Positions 1 to 5,292 of a DNA stretch of 5,292 bases are shown here, piece by piece. The translations under genes and the position numbers were made by a program. The stretch's first letter is position 1. Each line of letters begins with the position of its first letter. The notes beneath the pieces were generated by a model. It had not been told where the DNA came from. It ran no database searches and saw only the letters and a program-made list of their open reading frames with translations. Source of the DNA: Candidatus Kuenenia stuttgartensis (lineage in GTDB: Bacteria; Bacteroidota; Bacteroidia; Flavobacteriales_D; Crocinitomicaceae); NCBI GenBank assembly GCA_943326025.2, contig CALPRR020000172.1, positions 1 through 5,292 of the forward strand, read 5' to 3'.

Positions 1-1
1 A

Positions 2-244
2 ATGTTTCCAACGATGTCTTATATTCCATTAGTTTATGCTGGAGCAAATTATAAATTGAATCAAGTTTTCGATTTTGGACTTCAAGAAAGTTATGGAGGA
101 TTTGCAAATTTTAGAACAGGACTTTATGTTAACGCTAAAATAAAAAAATATGTATTTGGAATTGCGTCTGAAAACATAATTGGAGCTTTCAATAAAAACG
201 GGAATGGTAAATCATTAATTTTTAGACTACAATGCAGATTTTAA
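2..244 (+). CDS. C-terminal part of a probable outer-membrane beta-barrel protein (5' end outside window)
   Basis: Only the last 80 residues are visible. The frame is open to the window edge. The ATG at base 2 is probably internal, because no signal peptide follows it and the residues read straight away as amphipathic beta strands. Alternating polar and hydrophobic or aromatic residues (YAGANYKL, NFRTGLYVNAKI, KYVFGIASENIIG, SLIFRLQCRF) and a C-terminal phenylalanine are typical of outer-membrane barrels. The closing pattern of an 'NxIG' turn followed by a final strand resembles Bacteroidota barrel families such as DUF5723 or PorP/SprF, but I cannot choose between them from this fragment. The TAA lies 10 bases past the ATG of the next gene, so the two are co-transcribed and probably coupled in translation. 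Barrel nature is inferred from strand pattern only; the coding frame itself is well supported. Confidence 0.6.
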   Translation: MFPTMSYIPLVYAGANYKLNQVFDFGLQESYGGFANFRTGLYVNAKIKKYVFGIASENIIGAFNKNGNGKSLIFRLQCRF

Positions 245-1689
245 TTAAAACGTTACTGATTCTTGTTTTTCCATTCATCGGATGGTCACAAATTTCATTC
301 TATAAATTGTATTCTAACAATGGGTATGATTTTGGTCAAGGAGCAGTTCAACTTGAAGATAGCAGTTACATTATAACAGGTTCCTCAAGTAGTTTTAGTG
401 AAACCAATTCATCTCAAGCATACTTATTAAAGATTGATAGTTTAGGACAAAATATTTGGTCTAAAAATTATGGTGGAATTGAAACTGATTGGGGAAGACG
501 CGTTTTATATTCAAAAAATGATGCCTTATATGTAAGTGGCTTTACCAATTCAATCGGAAATGGTGGTTATGATTTCTATCTAATCAAAACTGATTTATCA
601 GGAAATTTAATTTGGGAAAAATCATACGGTGGTTCGGGATGGGAAAAAGTAAACGATGCCGTTTTACTTCCTGATACAAGCATTTTAATGGTTGGCGAAA
701 CCAATTCTCGAACATTAGGTGATAAAGATATTTACTTGGTGAAAACTGATAAAAATGGAGATACCCTTTGGACCAAACAAATCGGCACTTCTGGTGAAGA
801 CTTTGCGACAAGTATTCGACTTTTAAACGATAGTATTTGTGTCATAGGAGGTCAAATTTACAATGCTGATTCATTAATGACGAAAGCATATCTTTTAAAA
901 TTAAATGTCAACGGAACGATTATTTGGGAACATCAATACGGAAAACATGGTAATACTATTTTTAAAGATTTATGTTTAGTTGGGAATCATATCAATGCCG
1001 TTGGACACAAACAAAATATTGTAAGTGGCAAGATTGATCCTATTTGTTCTAAAATATTTTTAAATGGCAATGAAGATTATCTATTTGAAGACATCTTAAC
1101 TGGAGATTATTATTACGAATTAGTCACTACTTATGCACAAACAAATAAACTTTATTTCGCTTTAAATTCTTCTGTGCCAGGCTCAACTTATTCAGAAGGT
1201 TTAGACTTATCAATAGCAAGGTTTACTGAGTCATTATTATGGGACAATCATTCTGTAAACGTTTCTAATGTTGGAGATGATATAGCTGGGCAATTAATCC
1301 CAACAAATGATGGAGGAGTATTAATGGTTGGATATAATACTCATTTTGGTGCCGGTGGAAATAACGTTTTTGCTTTTAAAATTGGAGCTGATGAAGTTTT
1401 CCCTAATACAACTAATAACCCAACTGTTTCTCCTTTAGTTGAATTAATTGAGTTAGAAAATGAATCAATTTCATATTTCCCAAATCCTGTTTCATATTAT
1501 TTAACAATTCAATTACCTGAAAATTGGTCAGGCAAAGTTTATCTGACAGATCTACTTGGTAAACAATTGTTTGAACAAGAAAATCCTACTCAAATCGAAT
1601 TAAACGACTATTCAAATGGAAATTACATTTTAACCTTCAGAAATTCAAAAGGTTCAAAATTGAGTAAAATGATTACAGTCAATCATTAA
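232..1689 (+). CDS. Secreted seven-repeat beta-propeller-like protein with T9SS C-terminal sorting domain
   Basis: A 485-residue exported protein. Residues 1-19 are a signal peptide (K6, then a hydrophobic LLILVFPFIG core), with likely cleavage between S19 and Q20. Residues about 23-388 hold seven repeats of ~52 residues with the pattern W-x-K-x-YGG...D...(VSG/VG)...D-x-YL-(I/V/L)-K-(T/I)-D-x-x-G; W76, W128, W180 and W232 are exactly 52 apart, and repeats 5-7 are more diverged. This resembles the SBBP-like repeats of Bacteroidota surface proteins and would fit a seven-bladed propeller. Residues ~411-485 form a type A T9SS sorting domain (SYFPNPV at 414-420, LTDLLGK, then GNYILTF at 463-469), so the protein should cross the outer membrane through T9SS and be released or attached to the surface. 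The start is firm: a TAG lies in frame at 223-225 and 232 is the first ATG after it. I see no catalytic motif; ligand binding or adhesion is a guess. Confidence 0.9.
   Translation: MQILIKTLLILVFPFIGWSQISFYKLYSNNGYDFGQGAVQLEDSSYIITGSSSSFSETNSSQAYLLKIDSLGQNIWSKNYGGIETDWGRRVLYSKNDALYVSGFTNSIGNGGYDFYLIKTDLSGNLIWEKSYGGSGWEKVNDAVLLPDTSILMVGETNSRTLGDKDIYLVKTDKNGDTLWTKQIGTSGEDFATSIRLLNDSICVIGGQIYNADSLMTKAYLLKLNVNGTIIWEHQYGKHGNTIFKDLCLVGNHINAVGHKQNIVSGKIDPICSKIFLNGNEDYLFEDILTGDYYYELVTTYAQTNKLYFALNSSVPGSTYSEGLDLSIARFTESLLWDNHSVNVSNVGDDIAGQLIPTNDGGVLMVGYNTHFGAGGNNVFAFKIGADEVFPNTTNNPTVSPLVELIELENESISYFPNPVSYYLTIQLPENWSGKVYLTDLLGKQLFEQENPTQIELNDYSNGNYILTFRNSKGSKLSKMITVNH
298..1395 (+). repeat. Seven tandem ~52-residue (156-base) coding repeats
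   Basis: Protein-level repeats at residues about 23-73, 76-125, 128-177, 180-229, 232-282, 284-335 and 337-388 of the preceding CDS. The strand YLLKID / YLIKTD / YLVKTD / YLLKLN begins at residues 64, 116, 168 and 220, an exact 52-residue step. Later copies are CSKIFL near 272, LSIARF near 326 and VFAFKI near 379. The nucleotide sequence has diverged between copies, so this is an old internal duplication, not a recent or recombinogenic DNA repeat. Confidence 0.75.
1668..1687. terminator. Candidate terminator hairpin at the convergent gene junction
   Basis: AATGATT (1668-1674) and AATCATT (1681-1687) form a perfect 7-bp inverted repeat around a 6-base loop. It sits in the last codons of the plus-strand T9SS gene and directly beyond the minus-strand kdsC stop (1692-1690). 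Read on the minus strand, the hairpin is followed by a T-rich stretch (TTTACTCAATTTT), as expected for kdsC termination. On the plus side there is no T tract. The stem is AT-rich and short, so it would be weak. Confidence 0.35.
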
Positions 1690-2208
1690 CTACCATTCAA
1701 AGGCTTGTTCAGTAAACCATTTCCCTTGAACTCTTAGCGTTTGTTCAATAACATCTCTCACACAGCCATTCCCTCCCAAAACAGGTGATTGATAATGTGA
1801 AATTTGTTTGATTTCAACGCAAGCATCTTGTGGACAGGTTGCTATTCCAACTGTTCTCATAACTTTATAATCTGGAATATCGTCTCCCATATATAAGACT
1901 TCAGAATCATTTAGAGAAAATTTCTTTTTCAAATCCTCGTAAACATTTAATTTATTAGATGAACGAAGATGAACTTCTTTTACACCTAAACCTTCTAATG
2001 CTTCTTTTACATCAATCGAGTTCCCTCCAGTAATAATGAAAATTTTATATCCTAATTTTGAAGCATATTGAATCGCATATCCATCTTTAGAACTTAGACT
2101 TCTCATGAAATCTCCTTTATATAGTATTATCTTACCGTCAGTCAATACACCATCAACATCAAAAATGAATGTATTTACAGTATTTAATCTTTCTTTATAA
2201 CTTGTCAT
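1690..2208 (-). CDS. kdsC: KdsC-like HAD phosphatase (probable 3-deoxy-D-manno-octulosonate 8-phosphate phosphatase)
   Basis: A 172-residue cytoplasmic protein, full length for the tetrameric C0-type HAD phosphatases of the KdsC/YrbI family. Motif I is FDVDGVLTDG, with nucleophile D17 and acid/base D19. Motif II is the Thr of ITGG (T60), motif III is K86, and motif IV is MGDDIPD (D109, D110, D113). The C-terminal GGNGCVRDV (145-153) matches the family's conserved tail that closes the neighbouring active site. KdsC hydrolyses Kdo-8-phosphate to Kdo for lipopolysaccharide inner core. The enterobacterial TGR is TGG here, which from memory is usual in Bacteroidota members. Close relatives act on KDN-9-P or NeuNAc-9-P, so the substrate is inferred; no sialic-acid genes are nearby. 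The ATG lies 14 bases inside the end of the DUF2520 gene, so the two are coupled. The stop abuts the convergent gene's TAA with no base between. Confidence 0.85.
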   Translation of the reverse strand: MTSYKERLNTVNTFIFDVDGVLTDGKIILYKGDFMRSLSSKDGYAIQYASKLGYKIFIITGGNSIDVKEALEGLGVKEVHLRSSNKLNVYEDLKKKFSLNDSEVLYMGDDIPDYKVMRTVGIATCPQDACVEIKQISHYQSPVLGGNGCVRDVIEQTLRVQGKWFTEQAFEW

Positions 2209-2968
2209 TTTTATTATGATATGTATTGATTATACTTGATGAAAACACTTGATAAATTTCTTTTGTCGTCCCGCTCAATTCTTTCAAATGACTTTCTATC
2301 ACTTTTGTATCATTTCTTCTAGCAGGACCGGTTTGAGCTTCATAAGGTGAAACTTCTGAAAGTTTATTAACTGTTTCAATCATTAGAGGTTTTAAATATT
2401 CCCAATTTAAATTATTTTCATCTAAATATTCTTTTGCAAGAAATGCTAAATGATTCGAGAAATTATTTACAAAAACTGCTGCCAAGTGCATTTTTTTTCG
2501 TTCAATAGAATTTGAAATTGAAACATTCAAACTGATTGACGAAGCTAACTTAATTAACTCATTTGTAAATTCTGCATTGGTTCCTTCAATAAAAAAAGGC
2601 ACTTCCTTAAGATTTAACTCTTTACTTTTTGAAAAAGTCTGTAAAGGATAAAAAACACCTATATTTTCGAAATCTGGTAATGTTGATAATTCAATACTAC
2701 CAGAAGTATAAGCTGTTTTGAAAGTAGAAGGAATTTGTTTTACAACTTCTATAACAGAATTATCATTGACACAAACTAAAACTAAATCACAAGCTGGTAT
2801 TGAAGAAATATTTGAAAAAAAAGGTACATTTAATTCATCCGAAAGTTCTTTTGCTGAACACTGATTCAAAGAATAAACTCCAACAATCTTGACAACTTTC
2901 GCTAAAGCTTTAGCCAAATGTGAACCAACATTTCCTGCACCAACAATGAATATGTTTTTAATTTCCAT
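2195..2968 (-). CDS. DUF2520 Rossmann-like protein (putative NAD(P)-binding, function unknown)
   Basis: A 257-residue cytoplasmic protein counted from the ATG at 2968. The N-terminus is a Rossmann nucleotide-binding fold: beta strand IKNIFIVG, then GAGNVG (10-15), with later strands DLVLVCV (61-67) and the TSGS turn (88-91). The C-terminal half carries DUF2520 signatures: FYPLQTFSK (106-114), MHLAAVFVNNFSNHL (160-174) and QTGPARRND (212-220). The arrangement resembles pyrroline-5-carboxylate reductase and 6-phosphogluconate dehydrogenase-type enzymes, but no substrate is known to me. A TTG two codons upstream (2974-2972) would add only Met-Asn; the ATG is preferred because it places the first strand directly at the N-terminus, as in relatives. 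DUF2520 next to a KdsC-like phosphatase is a pairing I recall from Bacteroidota genomes. The TAA falls 14 bases into kdsC. Confidence 0.85.
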   Translation of the reverse strand: MEIKNIFIVGAGNVGSHLAKALAKVVKIVGVYSLNQCSAKELSDELNVPFFSNISSIPACDLVLVCVNDNSVIEVVKQIPSTFKTAYTSGSIELSTLPDFENIGVFYPLQTFSKSKELNLKEVPFFIEGTNAEFTNELIKLASSISLNVSISNSIERKKMHLAAVFVNNFSNHLAFLAKEYLDENNLNWEYLKPLMIETVNKLSEVSPYEAQTGPARRNDTKVIESHLKELSGTTKEIYQVFSSSIINTYHNKNDKL

Positions 2969-2971
2969 ATT

Positions 2972-2979
2972 CAAAGATA
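2972..2979 (-). promoter_or_regulatory. Candidate Bacteroidota -7 box (TATCTTTG) before the DUF2520 gene
   Basis: The minus strand reads TATCTTTG, a full match to the Bacteroidota sigma-ABfr -7 consensus TAnnTTTG, ending 3 bases before the ATG at 2968. I do not see the -33 TTG/TTTG element at the usual distance; the upstream region is only AT-rich. If used, the transcript would start at or just inside the ATG and be leaderless or nearly so. An 8-base match with four fixed T/G and two fixed T/A positions arises easily in AT-rich DNA, so this is tentative. Confidence 0.25.
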
Positions 2980-2997
2980 GTTAATTCTTAAAATATT

Positions 2998-3016
2998 ATA
3001 CTTCTTCAGAAAGTAT
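2998..3016 (-). terminator. Weak hairpin after the small exported protein gene
   Basis: On the minus strand, ATACTT and AAGTAT (with a further C-G pair across a bulged T) form a stem of 6-7 bp around a TGAA loop, starting on the last base of the TAA at 3018-3016. It is followed by AATATTTTAAG rather than a clean T tract. It could attenuate transcription between the exported-protein pair and the DUF2520-kdsC pair, but it is too weak to call a firm terminator. Confidence 0.2.
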
Positions 3017-3387
3017 TAATGTCTTAAGATTTTGACAATCTCCTTTGAAGGTTCAAAATATTTGACATTAATGCTTTCTACCAAATATTCTATAATTGAA
3101 GCATCGATATATGAAAGATAAAACACCTCTATAGAATGTTCATTTTCAATGTAATTAAAATCAAAAATCCCTTTTTTTTCAAAAAAAACATTCTCTAATT
3201 GTTGAATCTCTTCTGAAGTTAATGCTCTACAATATTTTATGGTATGTTTGATTTCATAATATCCTTTATCAACAAGGGATTTTCTTGATTCTTCAAAACT
3301 TTTCGTAAATAATGAATTTGATTGAGAAAAAGAATCAAAAACAAAACAACAAAACAATACTGTCAAAACTTTAAATATTTTCATCAT
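3016..3387 (-). CDS. Small exported protein of unknown function, coupled to the upstream T9SS gene
   Basis: I do not recognise a family. The 123 residues begin with a signal peptide (MMKIFKVLTVLFCCFVFDSFS), with likely cleavage between S21 and Q22, the SQ boundary common in flavobacteria. No lipobox is present: C13 and C14 lie inside the hydrophobic core. The mature part has no T9SS tail and no membrane helix, so it is probably periplasmic. Residues ~44-111 alternate as strand (YEIKHTIKY), helix (SEEIQQLENVFFEKK), strand (IFDFNYI), strand (SIEVFYLSY), helix (ASIIEYLVESI), strand (VKYF). This beta-alpha-beta-beta-alpha-beta order suggests a ferredoxin-like or HMA-like fold, with a lone C53 where metal-binding HMA domains have CxxC, so metal binding is doubtful. 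The start overlaps the upstream stop as ATGA; the second ATG (3384) would give TGATG. Either way, reinitiation is likely and the product should be made together with the upstream protein. Confidence 0.8.
   Translation of the reverse strand: MMKIFKVLTVLFCCFVFDSFSQSNSLFTKSFEESRKSLVDKGYYEIKHTIKYCRALTSEEIQQLENVFFEKKGIFDFNYIENEHSIEVFYLSYIDASIIEYLVESINVKYFEPSKEIVKILRH
3172..3188. repeat. Back-to-back homopolymer runs T8-C-A8
   Basis: Eight T (3172-3179), one C, then eight A (3181-3188) inside the small exported protein gene. In coding sense this is GTT TTT TTT GAA AAA AAA GGG (VFFEKKG, residues 67-73). Both runs are slippage-prone and the A run contains an in-register A AAA AAA heptamer. Other A8/T8 runs occur nearby (2491-2498, 2815-2822), so single runs are ordinary here; the mirrored pair is what stands out. 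Confidence 0.6.
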
Positions 3388-5261
3388 TTATTAATTATAA
3401 ATTCAACAATTTTAGCACCACTTTTTTCATTTGAATATTTCAAAAAATACAATCCGTTTTCAAAATCATTTGTTTCAAAAAACATATTTTGCATACCTTT
3501 TGAGGAATTCAATTTAACATCAATAACTTGTCCCAACTGATTAATTATTTCTATTTTGCTTAATAATTCCTCTTCATTATTAAATTCAATAATAAAATAA
3601 TCTTTTGAAGGGTTCGGGTAAACAGATAACAAACCAACGTTTTCAGCTCTTCTGTTAATTGAAACAACTTCTGATTTTTCAATAGAACCATTAAAATCTA
3701 TTTGATCCAATCTATAATATACAACACCAAATTTTGTTTCTCTATCAGTGTATGAATAATCCTTTACTTTATTTGAATTACCTTGGCCATCAATCAAAGC
3801 AATTTCAATAAAATCAACACCATCATATGATCTTTTTAAAGAAAAATAATCGTTATTGATCTCATTTGCTGTTTGCCAAATTAAATTATTACTATTTGAC
3901 TCAATTATCCCATTGAAATAAACCAATTTTACGGGTAATACTCCAATTGCTGACCAACCTGAAATTGTAAAATCACAAACATCTCCAGCTTGTCCATCTA
4001 CCATTAAATAATAACTATTCCCAATGGTTAAGCCTGTAGCAGTAACAGTTCCTGACACTTGAGCATTTGGATTAAAACAATTTGATTTAGATGTAAAAGA
4101 AGTACAACATCCTCCAGATCCAGCAGATAAACCAAAAACTTGTGCTTGAATACCCCAAGCATAATCACAGTTATTCACAGTGGTAAAGTTGAATATTTCT
4201 GTTGTTGATGTCGCAGTAAATTTATACCATGAATTATTATCGATAGAACCACAGAATATACTACTTAGATTGGATGGTGAATCTGTTGTATAAGTGGAAG
4301 ATGTATTGGATGAAAAACTCACTCCTCCTTTAGATAACGTTGCTGGATTACTGCAATAATCATTTGTTGCATCATTTCCACAAGTTGCATTATAATCCAT
4401 ACTACAAATACCAAAAGTCCCAACTTCAGCATTTCCAAATGCCCAGCAACGAATATACAATGTAGCACCTGGTGATTGACCGGTTAAAATAAGCATTGGC
4501 ATGGTAGCTGAATTATCACTACTATTATCATCACAAGAAATTAAAGATAATGAACCACAAGCCCCAGAATAAGCTGCCATGCCTAAATCTGTAATTGCAT
4601 TTGCAGAAGTGTTAATTTTTACATTCCCCGAAGCAGGAACTACAACTTTAAACCAAATATCTCTTCCAGCATAACTTGCACATCCAGGAGCTGGAACACC
4701 TGAAGTTGATGTTGAATTACTTGTACTTCCAGAAGTATAAGCTACACATTGTGAAGATGTTGATAGAGAAATTGCAGAACATGGATTATCATTTACTGGA
4801 GGAATATTGTTTTGTACACAAATATTAAAAGTACCTGTACCTGAACTAAATTTCCATATTCTTATGTAATATACGCTTCCAGAAGTAAGTCCAGTTGCAG
4901 TTATTTCAGACATTAAACTTGGTCCACCATCATCATCACAAGTAATTTGAGACGAACCTGATGAACAGTTTGTAGCTGAATACAAAGCCATTCCACTATC
5001 TGTGATTGTTCCGGCAGTTGAAGTGATTGTAACATTTCCACTTGCTGGGCAAGTAAATTTATACCATCCATCTGAAGCTGTTCCGATTGTTGCGCATGTG
5101 GGAGTTCCAAACTCTGTTCCTTTTGTTAATCCAACTGTCGTTCCAGCTGAATATGAACAGGTTGATGATACAGAAAGTGTAGTAGCAGTACAAGGTGTAT
5201 CGCCTTGTGCAAACATCATTTTAGCAATAAAAAATGATGCCGTGAAAATAAATTTCTTCAC
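3384..5261 (-). CDS. Cys-rich multidomain T9SS-secreted protein with type A sorting tail
   Basis: A 625-residue protein. The signal peptide (residues 1-18, KK then FIFTASFFIA, cleavage FA-Q) is followed by two clear tandem beta-sandwich-like repeats (~21-149 and ~158-287). These share a D-x-PC start, W(Y/F)K, VxxxPASGNV, ITD-GMA-YS, CDD(D/N), (V/L)YYIRxW and GTF-IC, reminiscent of PPC-like domains. A diverged third unit follows at ~299-436 (NSWYKFTA, SYYLMVDGQAGDVCDFTISG). Residues 442-535 are the fibronectin-III-like linker (LPVKLVYFNG, LIWQTANEINNDYF, YYRLDQIDFNG) that commonly precedes T9SS tails. Residues ~544-625 are the type A sorting domain (LSVYPNPS, INQLGQVI, GLYFLKY). No protease or glycosidase motif is visible; adhesion or glycan/metal binding is inference. 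The start is GTG at 5261-5259 after an A-rich leader; the frame stays open to the window end, so an upstream start is possible, but the GTG gives a complete signal peptide. It ends in a 4-base ATGA overlap with the small exported gene. Confidence 0.88.
   Translation of the reverse strand: MKKFIFTASFFIAKMMFAQGDTPCTATTLSVSSTCSYSAGTTVGLTKGTEFGTPTCATIGTASDGWYKFTCPASGNVTITSTAGTITDSGMALYSATNCSSGSSQITCDDDGGPSLMSEITATGLTSGSVYYIRIWKFSSGTGTFNICVQNNIPPVNDNPCSAISLSTSSQCVAYTSGSTSNSTSTSGVPAPGCASYAGRDIWFKVVVPASGNVKINTSANAITDLGMAAYSGACGSLSLISCDDNSSDNSATMPMLILTGQSPGATLYIRCWAFGNAEVGTFGICSMDYNATCGNDATNDYCSNPATLSKGGVSFSSNTSSTYTTDSPSNLSSIFCGSIDNNSWYKFTATSTTEIFNFTTVNNCDYAWGIQAQVFGLSAGSGGCCTSFTSKSNCFNPNAQVSGTVTATGLTIGNSYYLMVDGQAGDVCDFTISGWSAIGVLPVKLVYFNGIIESNSNNLIWQTANEINNDYFSLKRSYDGVDFIEIALIDGQGNSNKVKDYSYTDRETKFGVVYYRLDQIDFNGSIEKSEVVSINRRAENVGLLSVYPNPSKDYFIIEFNNEEELLSKIEIINQLGQVIDVKLNSSKGMQNMFFETNDFENGLYFLKYSNEKSGAKIVEFIINK
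4401..5201 (-). repeat. Two tandem ~130-residue Cys-containing domain repeats
   Basis: Residues ~21-149 and ~158-287 of the T9SS protein align throughout. Matching pairs include C24/C161, C35/C172, C56/C194, C99/C235, C108/C243 and C148/C286, as well as PASGNV, GMA-YS and CDDD/CDDN. Six cysteines per copy in the same order suggests three disulphides per domain, as expected for a surface protein. C71 in copy 1 and C272 in copy 2 have no counterpart in the other copy. The acidic CDD(D/N) could bind Ca2+; that is a guess from composition. Confidence 0.7.
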
Positions 5262-5292
5262 TTGTTTTTTGTAGTTTAATAGTAAATTCGAT

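Noticed and set aside
584..811. A 75-codon open frame antisense to the propeller repeats
   Set aside because: It lies fully inside a strong coding region on the other strand, and its product has no recognisable signal or motif.
2972..2974. TTG as the start of the DUF2520 gene
   Set aside because: An ATG two codons later gives the usual N-terminus for a Rossmann fold, and the TTG overlaps the candidate promoter box.
3016..3387. Small exported protein as a lipoprotein or as a metal-binding HMA domain
   Set aside because: The Cys pair at 13-14 is not in a lipobox context, and the loop has a single Cys (C53) instead of CxxC.
3322..3540. A 72-codon plus-strand open frame across the ATGA junction
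   Set aside because: It is antisense to two supported genes and has a basic, low-complexity product consistent with a chance frame.
4913..5110. A Gln/Leu-rich open frame on the minus strand
   Set aside because: It is a shifted frame of the Ser/Thr/Cys-rich repeat coding region; its composition is a by-product of that sequence.
5002..5274. A 90-codon open frame on the plus strand antisense to the T9SS gene start
   Set aside because: It is the reverse complement of a well-supported signal peptide and repeat region, and its own product shows no domain or independent start signal.
1..5292. CRISPR array, tRNA/rRNA, insertion sequence or phage genes
   Set aside because: No short direct repeats with regular spacers, no RNA gene signatures, and no transposase, integrase or terminal inverted repeats were seen; genes fill almost the whole window.

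Overview
The window is AT-rich and looks like a chromosomal segment from a member of the Bacteroidota, most likely the Flavobacteriia. The evidence is two secreted proteins ending in type IX secretion system (T9SS) sorting tails, A-rich leaders with no Shine-Dalgarno sequences, a KdsC-type phosphatase with the TGG signature that I recall from Bacteroidota, and a TAnnTTTG-type promoter candidate. I see no sign of a mobile element, RNA gene or CRISPR array.

Layout. On the plus strand, the 3' end of a probable outer-membrane beta-barrel gene (2-244) overlaps by 13 bases a gene for a secreted T9SS protein (232-1689), whose body reads as seven ~52-residue propeller repeats. This pair converges, with no intergenic base at all, on a four-gene minus-strand run. 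In transcription order that run is: a 625-residue Cys-rich T9SS protein (5261-3384), a 123-residue exported protein of unknown function starting inside its stop codon (3387-3016), a DUF2520 Rossmann-fold protein (2968-2195), and a KdsC-like HAD phosphatase (2208-1690). Three of the five gene-to-gene junctions are overlaps, one abuts exactly, and only the 47-base gap at 2969-3015 is intergenic. There is no gene-free stretch over 300 bases.

How the genes may work together. The DUF2520-kdsC pair is cytoplasmic and housekeeping in character; KdsC would supply Kdo for lipopolysaccharide. The upstream pair (large T9SS protein plus small exported protein) is an envelope or surface unit that appears coupled in translation. 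The 47-base gap carries a weak hairpin and a TATCTTTG box just before the DUF2520 start, so the four genes may be two transcription units. The least explained items are the small exported protein and its fixed link to the Cys-rich T9SS protein. No clear new system is evident, but that pair is the best candidate for undescribed biology here.
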